This document shows positions 24,762 to 32,288 of a stretch of DNA of 64,000 nucleotides, piece after piece (the stretch's first letter is position 1; each line of letters starts with the position of its first letter). A program made the translations under genes and the position numbers. The stretch covers positions 27,183-91,182 of the forward strand of contig CAVWFB010000008.1 in assembly GCA_963754265.1 (NCBI GenBank), given 5' to 3'. This stretch comes from AC-32 sp963754265. GTDB taxonomy: Bacteria > Actinomycetota > Thermoleophilia > Gaiellales > Gaiellaceae. A model generated the notes under the pieces. The model worked only from the letters and a program-made list of their open reading frames with translations, ran no database searches and was not told where the DNA came from.

Positions 24762-24796
24762 AACGTACCAAGGCGGTTACGTAACTGTCAAGGTAC
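24762..24796 (-). promoter_or_regulatory. arsR promoter with 32-bp dyad operator
   Basis: Minus-strand promoter: consensus TTGACA at 24786-24791, 18-bp spacer, TACGTT at 24762-24767, ATG 6 nt on. The dyad GTACC-N6-GTTACGTAAC-N6-GGTAC (24765-24796) is exactly symmetrical, and its right N6 gap is the -35 hexamer. A bound repressor would cover both promoter elements. Confidence 0.7.
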
Positions 24797-24812
24797 ATAC
24801 GTCGGGTGCTCG

Positions 24813-24840
24813 CCTGGGCGAGCGTGCTGTCACTCGCAGA
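24813..24840 (+). repeat. Dispersed repeat, degenerate copy E
   Basis: CCTGGGCGAGCGTGCT then GTCACTCGCAG. The GGGAAT core is missing but both flanks match. It lies upstream of arsR and 10 bp beyond the 3' end of the DUF899-like gene. Confidence 0.5.
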
Positions 24841-24850
24841 CTGTTCTGGC

Positions 24851-25204
24851 CTATTGACCCTTCCTACTTGTCGCAGGCCCCCGCCCCTCCTGGACCGTGC
24901 TTAGTACTCGTCGCGGGCGGATCCACACCTGGAACGCGTCGCCTTCGTCCCGCCCCTTCGGCGTCCGGTCGAGGATCCCGTAGTAGCCCATCAGGAACTC
25001 GACCCCCCGAGCCCCGCTCGAATAGCTGTGGTAGACGGCCCCGTCGTCCAGGACGAAGGAGCTGAAGCCTTGGCTCTGGGTCAGGTACCCGACTAGGTCG
25101 GTGCCGCTGTCGCTGGCATTGCGGTCTGCGATCGGCGGCAGTACGAGACGTGTGAGCTGATCGCACTGACCTGCGGCGAAGTCGAGGAGTTGCCGGAGCA
25201 TCAC
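24851..25204 (-). CDS. DUF899-like protein, C-terminal remnant
   Basis: An open frame of 117 aa. The segment DDGAVYHSYSSGARGVEFLM and then LDRTPKGRDEG matches my memory of the end of thioredoxin-like DUF899 proteins (HTYSTYARG ... LDLTPKGRDE). The first 50 residues do not resemble the family, and the N-terminal half with the thioredoxin-like active region is absent. It therefore looks like a decayed or truncated gene. It is bounded by repeat copies E and F. Confidence 0.5.
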   Translation of the reverse strand: MMLRQLLDFAAGQCDQLTRLVLPPIADRNASDSGTDLVGYLTQSQGFSSFVLDDGAVYHSYSSGARGVEFLMGYYGILDRTPKGRDEGDAFQVWIRPRRVLSTVQEGRGPATSRKGQ

Positions 25205-25291
25205 GACCCACCCGCGCCGGTCGAGTCTTGGATGGTCGGTGCGGTCGAGGGCGCAATTGCGACCCGGACACTCGGAGGAGACGGGTTCTGA

Positions 25292-25315
25292 CGTGGGCGA
25301 GCGTGCTAGCGCCTG
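25292..25315 (+). repeat. Dispersed repeat, partial copy F
   Basis: CGTGGGCGAGCGTGCTAGC, matching only the 5' half of the element. It marks the right end of the accessory block and touches the stop of the small basic protein gene. Confidence 0.45.
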
Positions 25316-25452
25316 AACAGCTCTCGGAGTCGCTCGCGCAGGGAGGGTGGACGCGCACGCTTCGCTGCAGCTTCGCGTTTCTCCTCCTGCCTGACCCAGG
25401 CTCGATGCCGGGAGCTTCTCGTCCCGTACTTCGGCTTCCAGTAGATCGGCAC
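25306..25452 (-). CDS. Small basic protein, 48 aa
   Basis: Starts at a GTG 2 bp after the MFS stop and reads PIYWKPKYGTRSSRHRAWVR, then a Lys/Arg/Ala-rich tail ending LRERLRELFRR. Position suggests co-translation with the transporter. Composition suggests a nucleic-acid- or membrane-surface-binding helix. It could still be a chance frame, since repeat copy F overlaps its stop. Confidence 0.4.
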   Translation of the reverse strand: MPIYWKPKYGTRSSRHRAWVRQEEKREAAAKRARPPSLRERLRELFRR

Positions 25453-25454
25453 CG

Positions 25455-26687
25455 CTAGTCGATCTCCCGGATCTGACGGGAGAGGAGGCCAGCGCCGACG
25501 AGGCACATCGAGATCACCGCGCCGCCGGCGATGATCGGGCCGGGCGCGAAGTAGTTCGAGACCGCGCCTGCGGCGAGCAGGCCGAACGGCGTCAGGCCGA
25601 AGGCCCCGAACCAGTCGAGGCTGACCACGCGGGAAAGCATGTGCTGCGGCACGAGCTCCATCAGCATCGTCTCCCAGACGGCGACGCCGTAGCCGATGCA
25701 GATGCCGCGGAGGAACGACACCACCAGGGCGACGGAGTACCACGGCGAGAGCGCGAATGCGACGACGAGCAGGCTGTTCGCCATCCAGATCAGGTACGAG
25801 ATCAGCCCGCGCCGCCGCCTCGGGTTCATCTGGGCGAAGGTGATCGCGCCGATGATCATCCCGGCGCCGAGCATCGAGAAGATGACGCCGTAGGCGCCCA
25901 CGCTCAGGTGGAAGTGGTTGCGGACGAGCTTCGGCGTCAGGACCTGGATCGGCGCCCACTGGAACATGAGCACGAACGCAAACAGCGTGATGGTGACCCA
26001 AAGCCACGGGACCCCCGTCACGTAGCGGATCCCTGCCCAGATCTCGCGCAGGGTGCCGACCGACTCGGCGCGCTCGGCCGTGCGCGGCCTGGTGGCGAAG
26101 ACGAACCCGAACGAGATCAGGTACGAGAAGGCGTTGAAGCCGAAGACGACGGTCGAGCCCGCGAAGCCGTACATCAGGCCCGCGAACGTCGGCCCGATCA
26201 GCAGGCTGGCCTGCCGTGCCATGCCGATCAGCGCGTTGGCCGACCCGAGGCCCGGCTGCTCGACGACGAGCGGGACGAGCCCGCCCAGCGCCGGGGTGAA
26301 GAAGCCGGTGGCGAGGCCTTCGGCGAAGGCGAGCCCGGCGAGGATGCCCAGGCTGAGGTGGCCGCTCGCATCGACGACCGCGAGCGCTCCGATCACCCCG
26401 AACCGGGCCGCGTCGGAGACGAGCATCAGCGTGCGCCGGTCGTAGCGGTCGGCGAGCGCTCCACCGAGCAGCACTGTCGAGAGCAGACCCAGGCCCTGCA
26501 GGGTGAGCACGATCGCGAGCGAGCGGGCCGATCCGGTGAGCGTGAAGGTCCGCCAGCCGAGCGCGACGATGAACGCGGTGTCGCCGAGGAGCGAGATCGC
26601 CTGGCCGGTCCAGAGCAGCCGGAAATCCCGGCTCTTGAACGCCTGCAGGAACCGGGCGCGGGACGATCCGGTGGCGATTGCCTCCAT
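25455..26687 (-). CDS. MFS transporter (DHA3/EntS-like)
   Basis: Twelve-helix major facilitator of 410 aa. RDFRLLWTGQAISLLGDTAF is the usual N-terminal signature, GGALADRYDRRTLMLVSD the loop 2-3 motif, and RGICIGYGVAVWETMLMELV lies in the C-terminal half. This subgroup exports drugs, macrolides or siderophores; the substrate here is unknown. The ATG at 26687 is 6 nt after a TAGCTT -10 box, making it leaderless, and it shares a bidirectional promoter with the nitrilase gene. Confidence 0.88.
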   Translation of the reverse strand: MEAIATGSSRARFLQAFKSRDFRLLWTGQAISLLGDTAFIVALGWRTFTLTGSARSLAIVLTLQGLGLLSTVLLGGALADRYDRRTLMLVSDAARFGVIGALAVVDASGHLSLGILAGLAFAEGLATGFFTPALGGLVPLVVEQPGLGSANALIGMARQASLLIGPTFAGLMYGFAGSTVVFGFNAFSYLISFGFVFATRPRTAERAESVGTLREIWAGIRYVTGVPWLWVTITLFAFVLMFQWAPIQVLTPKLVRNHFHLSVGAYGVIFSMLGAGMIIGAITFAQMNPRRRRGLISYLIWMANSLLVVAFALSPWYSVALVVSFLRGICIGYGVAVWETMLMELVPQHMLSRVVSLDWFGAFGLTPFGLLAAGAVSNYFAPGPIIAGGAVISMCLVGAGLLSRQIREID

Positions 26688-26693
26688 GGCAGA

Positions 26694-26703
26694 AAGCTAT
26701 CCT
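26694..26703. promoter_or_regulatory. Back-to-back -10 boxes sharing TA
   Basis: AAGCTATCCT reads as TAGCTT on the minus strand (MFS gene) and TATCCT on the plus strand (nitrilase). Each lies 6 nt before its start codon and the two share the central TA. Confidence 0.6.
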
Positions 26704-26709
26704 GCTCCC

Positions 26710-27546
26710 GTGTCCGACCTCCTTCGCGTCGCCTGCGTGCAAATGACGAGCGGACCCGACAAGGCGGCGAACCTCGAGAGCGCCGAGCGGCTGGTGGCGA
26801 GCGCGGCCGCCACCGGAGCGGACGTGGTCGCGCTCCCTGAGAAGTGGAACGCGATCGGGAGCAACGAGGTGCTGCACGCGGCCGCCGAGTCGCTGGAAGG
26901 CGGCGAATCCGTCGCTGCGATGGCCGACTGGGCCAGAGGTCACGGGATCACGCTGGTGGGCGGGTCGATCTCCGAGCGGCGCGACGGGCGCGAGAAGCTC
27001 TCGAACACGAGCCTCGTCTTCGGGCCCGACGGGGAGTTGCTCGGCGTCTACCGCAAGATCCACCTCTTCGACGTCGAGGTCGGCGGTCACGTCTACCGCG
27101 AGTCGGAGGCGGAGGAACCGGGCGAAGAGCCCGTGGTCGTGCGCGGCGAAGGCTGGCCGATCGGGCTGACCGTCTGCTACGACGTCCGCTTCCCGGAGCT
27201 CTATCGAATCCTCGCGCTGGAAGGCGCGGAGCTCGTGACGGTGCCGGCGCATTTCACGACGCCGACGGGCAAGGACCACTGGCACGTGCTCCTGCGGGCG
27301 CGCGCGATCGAGAACCAGTACTACGTGGCCGCGCCGGCGCAGGTCGGCGAGACGCTGCCGGGGAAGCCCGCGTACGGCCGCTCGCTGATCGTAGACCCCT
27401 GGGGAATCGTGCTCGCACAGGCGCCCGACGAGGAGACGGTCATCTCCGCAGAGCTCGATCGGGCGCGGCTGCGCTCGGTGCGCGAGAAGCTCCCCTCGCT
27501 CGCGAACCGCCAGGCCGACGCCTACCGGTGGCCGGCCCGCCTCTAG
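26710..27546 (+). CDS. Nitrilase-superfamily amidohydrolase (Nit-like)
   Basis: Carbon-nitrogen hydrolase of 278 aa. The Glu-Lys-Cys triad is ALPEKWN, YRKIHLFD and VCYDVRFPELYR. The sequence around the cysteine and GRSLIVDPWGIVLAQAPDEE resembles the Nit1/Nit2 branch (deaminated glutathione or omega-amidase), so a metabolite-repair role is likely. The GTG at 26710 gives the standard RVACVQMTSG N-terminus and sits 6 nt after TATCCT. Confidence 0.92.
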   Translation: MSDLLRVACVQMTSGPDKAANLESAERLVASAAATGADVVALPEKWNAIGSNEVLHAAAESLEGGESVAAMADWARGHGITLVGGSISERRDGREKLSNTSLVFGPDGELLGVYRKIHLFDVEVGGHVYRESEAEEPGEEPVVVRGEGWPIGLTVCYDVRFPELYRILALEGAELVTVPAHFTTPTGKDHWHVLLRARAIENQYYVAAPAQVGETLPGKPAYGRSLIVDPWGIVLAQAPDEETVISAELDRARLRSVREKLPSLANRQADAYRWPARL

Positions 27547-28343
27547 AGATCTCGCACTGGCGCGCGACCGTCCACGACCTCGTCGCCGAATGCGCCGAGG
27601 AGTGGGGGTTCCGAATCGGTGAGCCGTACGTGCCCGGAGCGGCGGGGCACGTTCTGCGGGCCGAGCTGGCGGACGGGACGCCCGCTGTGCTCAAGCTCAA
27701 CTGGCCGCACCGCGAAGCCGAGCAGGAGGCGGACGCGCTCGAGCGCTGGGACGGCGACGGCGCCGTCCGGCTATACGCCCGCGACGACGAGCGGCACGCG
27801 CTCCTGCTCGAGCGCTGCGAGCCGGGGTCGTTCCTGGCCGCATCCGACGACGACACGCTCGGCGTTCTCGTCGAGCTGCTCCCGCGGCTCTGGAAGAGCG
27901 GCGAGGGCTTCCGGCCGCTCGCCGAGGAGGCGGAGTTCTGGCGCGACCACGAGTTTCCGCAGGTGCGCGACACGCGGCTGCGCGACGCGGCGACGCGCTA
28001 CCTCGAGGAGCTCGTCCCCACCGAGGGCCAGCAGGTGCTCGTGCACCAGGACCTCCACGGCGAGAACGTGCTCGCCGCGCAACGCGAGCGCTGGCTCGCG
28101 ATCGACCCGAAGCCTCTCTCCGCCGAGCGCGAGTTCTCGGTCGCGCCGATCGTACGCTCGACCGAGCTCGGTGAAGGCAAGCGAAAAGCCTTGCGCCGCC
28201 TCGACCGGCTGACGGCCGAGCTCGGCCTCGACCGCGAACGCGCTCTCGGCTGGACGATCGTGCAGACGGTGGCGTGGAGCGGCGGCAGCGACTACATCGA
28301 GGAGCACATGGAGATCGCCCACTGGTTGCTGGAGGCCGCGTGA
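27528..28343 (+). CDS. Aminoglycoside phosphotransferase-like kinase (streptomycin 6-kinase type)
   Basis: Phosphotransferase of about 271 aa. PAVLKLNWPHREAEQEADAL, WDGDGAVRLYARDDERHALL and LERCEPGSFL match the APH(6)/hydroxyurea-kinase pattern. The catalytic loop is LVHQDLHGENVL, followed by WLAIDPKPLSAEREF. Chromosomal homologues are common and need not give antibiotic resistance. The GTG at 27528 overlaps the nitrilase 3' end by 19 bp, and its stop overlaps the next start (GTGA), so it is in an operon with both. Confidence 0.82.
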   Translation: MAGPPLEISHWRATVHDLVAECAEEWGFRIGEPYVPGAAGHVLRAELADGTPAVLKLNWPHREAEQEADALERWDGDGAVRLYARDDERHALLLERCEPGSFLAASDDDTLGVLVELLPRLWKSGEGFRPLAEEAEFWRDHEFPQVRDTRLRDAATRYLEELVPTEGQQVLVHQDLHGENVLAAQRERWLAIDPKPLSAEREFSVAPIVRSTELGEGKRKALRRLDRLTAELGLDRERALGWTIVQTVAWSGGSDYIEEHMEIAHWLLEAA

Positions 28344-29029
28344 CCGACCTGCGCGCGGTCCTCTTCGACGTCGACTTCACGATCGCCCGGCCGGGCCCGG
28401 AGCTCGGACCGGAGGGCTACCGGCGGCTGGGCGCGCGCTTCGGGCTCGAGCTCGACCCGTCGCGCTATGGCGATGCCCGTGAGAAGGCGGTCGAGGGCAT
28501 CAGGCGCCATCCGGAGCTCGAGCACGACGAGGAGATCTGGGTCGCCTTCACCGAGCGGATCATCCGTGGCATGGGCGGCGACGCCGACTCGGCGTACGAG
28601 TGCGCGGTCGAGATGACGAGGGCCTGGGAACACGCCGAGCACTTCGAGCTCTTCGACGATGCCCTCCCGGTGCTGGGCGAGCTACGCGCCCAGGGGCTGA
28701 AGCTCGGGCTCGTCTCGAACACCGGCCGCAACCTGGACGAGTTCGTGTCGCACCACCGGCTCGAGGTGGACGCGGCGCTCGGCTCGGGAGCCTTCGGGCG
28801 CACGAAGCCGCATCCGACGATCTTCCGCGCGGTCCTCGAGCGCCTCGAGGTCGAGCCCTCCGGCGCCGCGATGGTGGGCGACTCGCCGGAGGACGACGTC
28901 GAGGGAGCCCGTGCGGCGGGCATCGAGCGCGCCTTCCTGCTCGATCGGGAGGATCGCTACCCGGAGCTCGATGACCGCCTGCCCGACCTGTTCGCGCTCC
29001 CGGCGGCGCTCGGGCTTCGCCCCAGCTGA
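28340..29029 (+). CDS. HAD-family hydrolase
   Basis: Phosphatase-type HAD protein of 229 aa. Motif I is LFDVDFTIARPG with nucleophile Asp, motif II LVSNTGRN, motif III the lysine of FGRTKPHPTIF, and motif IV MVGDSPEDDVEGA. The helical cap between motifs I and II puts it with subfamily IA (phosphoglycolate phosphatase/haloacid dehalogenase-like). The GTG start overlaps the kinase stop. Its 3' end overlaps the convergent CoA-transferase gene by an unusual 73 bp. Confidence 0.88.
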   Translation: MTDLRAVLFDVDFTIARPGPELGPEGYRRLGARFGLELDPSRYGDAREKAVEGIRRHPELEHDEEIWVAFTERIIRGMGGDADSAYECAVEMTRAWEHAEHFELFDDALPVLGELRAQGLKLGLVSNTGRNLDEFVSHHRLEVDAALGSGAFGRTKPHPTIFRAVLERLEVEPSGAAMVGDSPEDDVEGARAAGIERAFLLDREDRYPELDDRLPDLFALPAALGLRPS

Positions 29030-29898
29030 GCGGCGGCTTCGTCCAGGGTCGCGACCGGCCCCACGCCCACGTCCTCGCCCTCGACGAGCTCGAGCCAGCT
29101 CGCAAGCGGCTTCGCCCCGAAGGCCTCGGCCAGCTCGGCCGCCAGCGGCTCCTGGTCGGCATCCCACTGGCGCGCGGTCAGGTCGGGGCGGCCCAGCAAG
29201 TCGCACAGCCGCGAGAAGAACCTTGGCTCGAGCGCCGCGACGGTCAGGTACCGGGCGTCGGCGGTGGCGTAGATGCGGTAGCAGGCAAGCCCGCCCGTGA
29301 CCAGGCGCGGCACGGGCTCGCCCCCGACCCGATAGGACACGAGCTTGTGGGCGCCGTCGGTCAGCGAGATCGTCACATGCCGGCCGCGGCCGGTTCGCTC
29401 CCGTTCCAGGAGCGCGGCGAGGATCCGAGTGACCGCGGTCAGCCCTCCACCGGCGAGGTCGGCAATCGGCACGGGCGGCATCGCGGGAGCCGTGTCGGCG
29501 AGCAGGCCCGCGTAGCCCTGGTAGTTGAGGTCGTGGCCGGCACGGAGCTCGTCGGGGCCGAAGCCCGTGAACGAGCAGTAGACGACGGTCTCCGGCAGGT
29601 CGGCCGCCCCGACGCCGAGCCGCTCCGCCACTCCGGGCCGGAAGCTCTCGAGCACGACGTCTGCCCGCGCGCACAGCTCGCGGCCCGTCTCTGGATCGGC
29701 CTTCAGGTCGCAGGTCACGGACTCCTTGCCGGCGTTCAGCGCCTCGTGCCAGGCCGGCGCGAGCTCTCGCAGAGGATCCCCTCCGGGCGCCTCAAGCCGC
29801 ACGACGCGGGCGCCGAGCCCGAGCAGCTCGCGGCTCGCGAAGGGGCCGGGAAGGTACCGCGTCAGGTCGACTACGAGCAGGCCCGCGAGGGGTTCCAC
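28957..29898 (-). CDS. CaiB/AMACR-type CoA transferase or racemase
   Basis: Class III CoA-transferase-like protein of 313 aa. LAGLLVVDLTRYLPGPFASR, LNAGKESVTCDLK, ADVVLESFRPGVAERLG and AGHDLNYQGYAGLLADTAPA are diagnostic and closest to alpha-methylacyl-CoA racemase. It is 40-50 residues shorter than usual, and the last 20 residues (serine/arginine-rich) do not look like the family. That region is the part overlapping the HAD gene antisense. The GTG at 29898 follows a TAGTTT -10. It is divergent from a TetR gene that probably regulates fatty-acid genes. Confidence 0.82.
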   Translation of the reverse strand: MEPLAGLLVVDLTRYLPGPFASRELLGLGARVVRLEAPGGDPLRELAPAWHEALNAGKESVTCDLKADPETGRELCARADVVLESFRPGVAERLGVGAADLPETVVYCSFTGFGPDELRAGHDLNYQGYAGLLADTAPAMPPVPIADLAGGGLTAVTRILAALLERERTGRGRHVTISLTDGAHKLVSYRVGGEPVPRLVTGGLACYRIYATADARYLTVAALEPRFFSRLCDLLGRPDLTARQWDADQEPLAAELAEAFGAKPLASWLELVEGEDVGVGPVATLDEAAAQLGRSPSAAGSANRSGRRSSSSG

Positions 29899-29906
29899 CG
29901 CCAACG

Positions 29907-29919
29907 AAACTACTACACT
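29907..29919. promoter_or_regulatory. Back-to-back -10 boxes, CoA transferase/TetR
   Basis: TAGTTT on the minus strand (29907-29912) lies 8 nt before the GTG at 29898. TACACT on the plus strand (29914-29919) lies 8 nt before the TTG at 29928. Both transcripts would be leaderless. Confidence 0.5.
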
Positions 29920-29927
29920 CAGCCGCG

Positions 29928-30545
29928 TTGGCCGATCGGTCGAATGCGCCGGAAGACAAGCGCCGATTGCTCCTCGACGCAGCGGTGCGGGTCTTCGCGC
30001 GCAAGGGCTACCACGCGAGCCGCGTGGGCGACATCGCAGAGGAGGCAGGCGTCGCCTACGGGTTGCTCTACCACTACTTCGAGTCGAAGGAGGACGTTCT
30101 CCGGAGCGTCTTTCGTGAGACCTGGCGGGCGCTGATCGAGACGATCGAGAGCGTCGAGGAGGCAGGCGACCCACCCCGGGAGCAGCTGCGCAAGGTCGCC
30201 GAGATCCTGCTGCGCTCCTGGCGCCGCGATCCGGATCTCGTGCGGGTGCTCGTCCTCGAGGTGACGCGCAGCCAGCACCTCCCCGGCGAGATGGACGAAA
30301 TCGTTGCCTCCTTCGCAGCGATCCAGGAGATCGTCGAGCGCGGCCAGGCCGACGGGACGATTCGCGCCGACCTGGACGCGCGGCTGGCGAGCTACGTGTT
30401 CTACGGCGCGGTCGAGGAGCTCCTGACGGGCTGGGTGCTCGGACGGCTGCCGGACTCCGAAGACGACGTCGCCCGCGCCGAGCGCACGCTCGTCGAGATC
30501 GTCAGCGGCGGGCTCTCCTCCGACCTCGCACCGGCCAGAGCCTAG
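29928..30545 (+). CDS. TetR-family regulator, FadR-like
   Basis: 205-aa repressor. The helix-turn-helix is ARKGYHASRVGDIAEEAGVA followed by YGLLYHYFESKEDVL. The long C-terminal domain resembles acyl-CoA-responsive FadR/TetR regulators of beta-oxidation, which fits the adjacent CoA transferase and acyl-CoA dehydrogenases. A leaderless TTG start fits the TACACT box. A 16-bp palindrome of the kind bound by this class occurs at 34529-34544, making it the best local candidate to bind there (inference). Confidence 0.88.
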   Translation: MADRSNAPEDKRRLLLDAAVRVFARKGYHASRVGDIAEEAGVAYGLLYHYFESKEDVLRSVFRETWRALIETIESVEEAGDPPREQLRKVAEILLRSWRRDPDLVRVLVLEVTRSQHLPGEMDEIVASFAAIQEIVERGQADGTIRADLDARLASYVFYGAVEELLTGWVLGRLPDSEDDVARAERTLVEIVSGGLSSDLAPARA

Positions 30546-31820
30546 GTGTCGACCACACCGGCGTCCCAGGCTCTCGTCACCGTGCCCCCGGTCCGGCGGC
30601 GATTGCTCTGGACGCTCGGTCTCGGTGCCTTCGGGCTCGCGTTCTCGATCACCACGACCGCCGCCTACCTCCCGCCGCTGCTGCACCGCTTCACGAGCTC
30701 GGGCGGCCTGATCGGGGCAATCCTCGGCGCGGAGGGGATCTTCGCCTTGACGGTCTCGCCTGTCGTCGGGCCCTGGAGCGACTCCTTCCACACGCCGCTC
30801 GGTCGCCGCCGCCCGTTCATGCTCGTCGCGGTCGGCCCGATGGGGTTCTGCCTCCTGCTGATGCCGTTCATGCCGAACCTCTGGACGACGGTCGTGATCG
30901 TGATGTCGTTCTTCTTCGCGTACTACCTCTTCGAGACGCCGTACCGAGGCCTCTACCCGGACGTCCTCCCGGCGTCGACGTTCGGCCGCTCGCAGGGAAT
31001 CCAGCACATCCAGCGCGGGATCGCGATCGGAATCGCGCTCGTCGTCGGCGGCCTCCTGTTCAAGGTCTGGCAGCCTTCGCCCTTCATCCTCGCCTCGATC
31101 CTGACGACGGCCGCGTGCGGGCTGACGATCCTGCTCGTGCGGGAGGACGGAGGCCACGGCCACGTCTTCGAGGGCTTCTGGGCCTACATTCAGCGGAGCT
31201 GGCACATCTTCTGGCAGGACGGCGACGTACGACGCTTCCTGCTCGCGAACTCGGCGTGGGAAGGAGCCTTCGCTGCGGCGAGGACCTTCGTCGTCCTCTA
31301 CATCATCGACGGGCTGGACCAGTCGAAGGTGCTCTCGTCCGCCGTCCTGGGTGCGGTCGCGACCGGGTACGTGATCGCGGCGATCTTCGCCGGCCGGCTG
31401 GGCGACCGCTTCGGCCTTGCGCGGGTGATCTTCTTCGCCTCGTTCATCTACGGAGGCGGCTTCCTGGCTGCCGGCTTCGCGCAGGAGTGGCACGACTGGT
31501 ACTTCGGTTTCATCACCGCCGTCTCGATCGCCGGCGGGACCGTGATGACGCTCGCCTGGGGGCTGCTCTACAAGATCGTGCCGGTCGAGCACCGCGGCGC
31601 GGTGTCCGGGCTCGCGACCACGACCAAGGGGATCGGACTGCTCGTCGGCGCCCCGCTCGCAGGCCTGGCGATCGACCTGTCGCGCCCGTACCTCAGCGCC
31701 ACGAACGGCTACCAGGTGCTCTGGCCGATCTGCGGCGCCCTCATCCTCGGCGCCATCCCGCTCCTGATCAGGCTGATGGAGATCGAGCCGAGGTCGAAGA
31801 CGGAGGTGCCGCTGCTGTGA
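30546..31820 (+). CDS. MFS transporter (SLC45/GPH-like)
   Basis: Twelve-transmembrane transporter of 424 aa. PWSDSFHTPLGRRRPFMLVA is the conserved loop 2-3 motif, and ETPYRGLYPDVLPAS is typical of sugar:cation symporters of the SUC/SLC45 group. The second half has GRLGDRFGLARVIFFAS. The GTG at 30546 directly follows the TetR stop, and its stop overlaps the cupin start (GTGA). The TetR gene probably leads this operon. Substrate is unknown. Confidence 0.85.
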   Translation: MSTTPASQALVTVPPVRRRLLWTLGLGAFGLAFSITTTAAYLPPLLHRFTSSGGLIGAILGAEGIFALTVSPVVGPWSDSFHTPLGRRRPFMLVAVGPMGFCLLLMPFMPNLWTTVVIVMSFFFAYYLFETPYRGLYPDVLPASTFGRSQGIQHIQRGIAIGIALVVGGLLFKVWQPSPFILASILTTAACGLTILLVREDGGHGHVFEGFWAYIQRSWHIFWQDGDVRRFLLANSAWEGAFAAARTFVVLYIIDGLDQSKVLSSAVLGAVATGYVIAAIFAGRLGDRFGLARVIFFASFIYGGGFLAAGFAQEWHDWYFGFITAVSIAGGTVMTLAWGLLYKIVPVEHRGAVSGLATTTKGIGLLVGAPLAGLAIDLSRPYLSATNGYQVLWPICGALILGAIPLLIRLMEIEPRSKTEVPLL

Positions 31821-32288
31821 AGCGCTTCAACCTGCTCGGCGACGAATGGGAGCGCGAACGCGAGCGCGAGGGGTATCGCTGGCGCGCGACGTCGTTCGGG
31901 CCGGCGATCGGGGCGTCGCTCGTCGGTGCGACGGTGTACGAGCTCCCGCCGGGCGAGAAGAGCTTCCCCTACCACTACGAGTGGGGGAACGAGGAGTGGC
32001 TGCTGGTGGTCTCGGGCCGCCCGACGTTGCGCACGCCCGAGGGCGAGCACGAGCTCGAGCCCGGCGACGTCGTCTGCTTCGCCGGAAGGCCCGGACGGGG
32101 CGCACCAGGTGCAGAACGGGACCGATGAGCCGGTACGGATCGTGTTCCTCTCCACGAAGCGCTTCCCGGCCGTTGCCGTCTACCCGGACAGCGACAAGCT
32201 CGGCATCTGGATCGCCGGCGAGGGCAAGCAGGACTCCCTGATCGTGCGGCGCGACTCCGAGGTCGACTACTGGGAGGGCGAGCGCTAG
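31817..32288 (+). pseudogene. Cupin-domain protein, one frame break
   Basis: Small cupin of about 156 residues when repaired. Motif 1 is PYHYEWGNEEWLLVVSGRPT, then LEPGDVVCF and GPDGAHQVQNGTDEPVRIVF. One extra G near 32081 (TTC-G-CCG) shifts the frame just before the second motif. Removing it gives a complete cupin ending DYWEGER. Because the rest is intact, sequence error is a serious alternative to decay. It is coupled to the MFS gene by GTGA and overlaps the convergent dehydrogenase as CTAG. Confidence 0.75.

Noticed and set aside
20889..25315. The repeats as a CRISPR array or integron attC sites
   Set aside because: Spacing is irregular (0.5-1.5 kb, with genes between), so it is not CRISPR. 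The ends lack the attC core consensus and no integron integrase is seen.
20700..26000. Integration at tRNA-Pro leaving a direct repeat of the tRNA 3' end
   Set aside because: I looked for a second copy of the T-arm/acceptor sequence in the following 5 kb and found none. No integrase gene is present.
25306..27285. 659-codon minus-strand open frame
   Set aside because: Runs out of frame through the MFS gene and antisense to the nitrilase. Only the final 48 codons (25306-25452) look protein-like.
27528..28343. Acquired antibiotic-resistance gene
   Set aside because: The kinase is embedded in a coupled operon with matching base composition, so it is more likely a chromosomal metabolic homologue.
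29919..31592. 557-codon minus-strand frame opposite the TetR and MFS genes
   Set aside because: Asp/Arg/Glu-rich shadow; the sense strand encodes clear TetR and MFS proteins.
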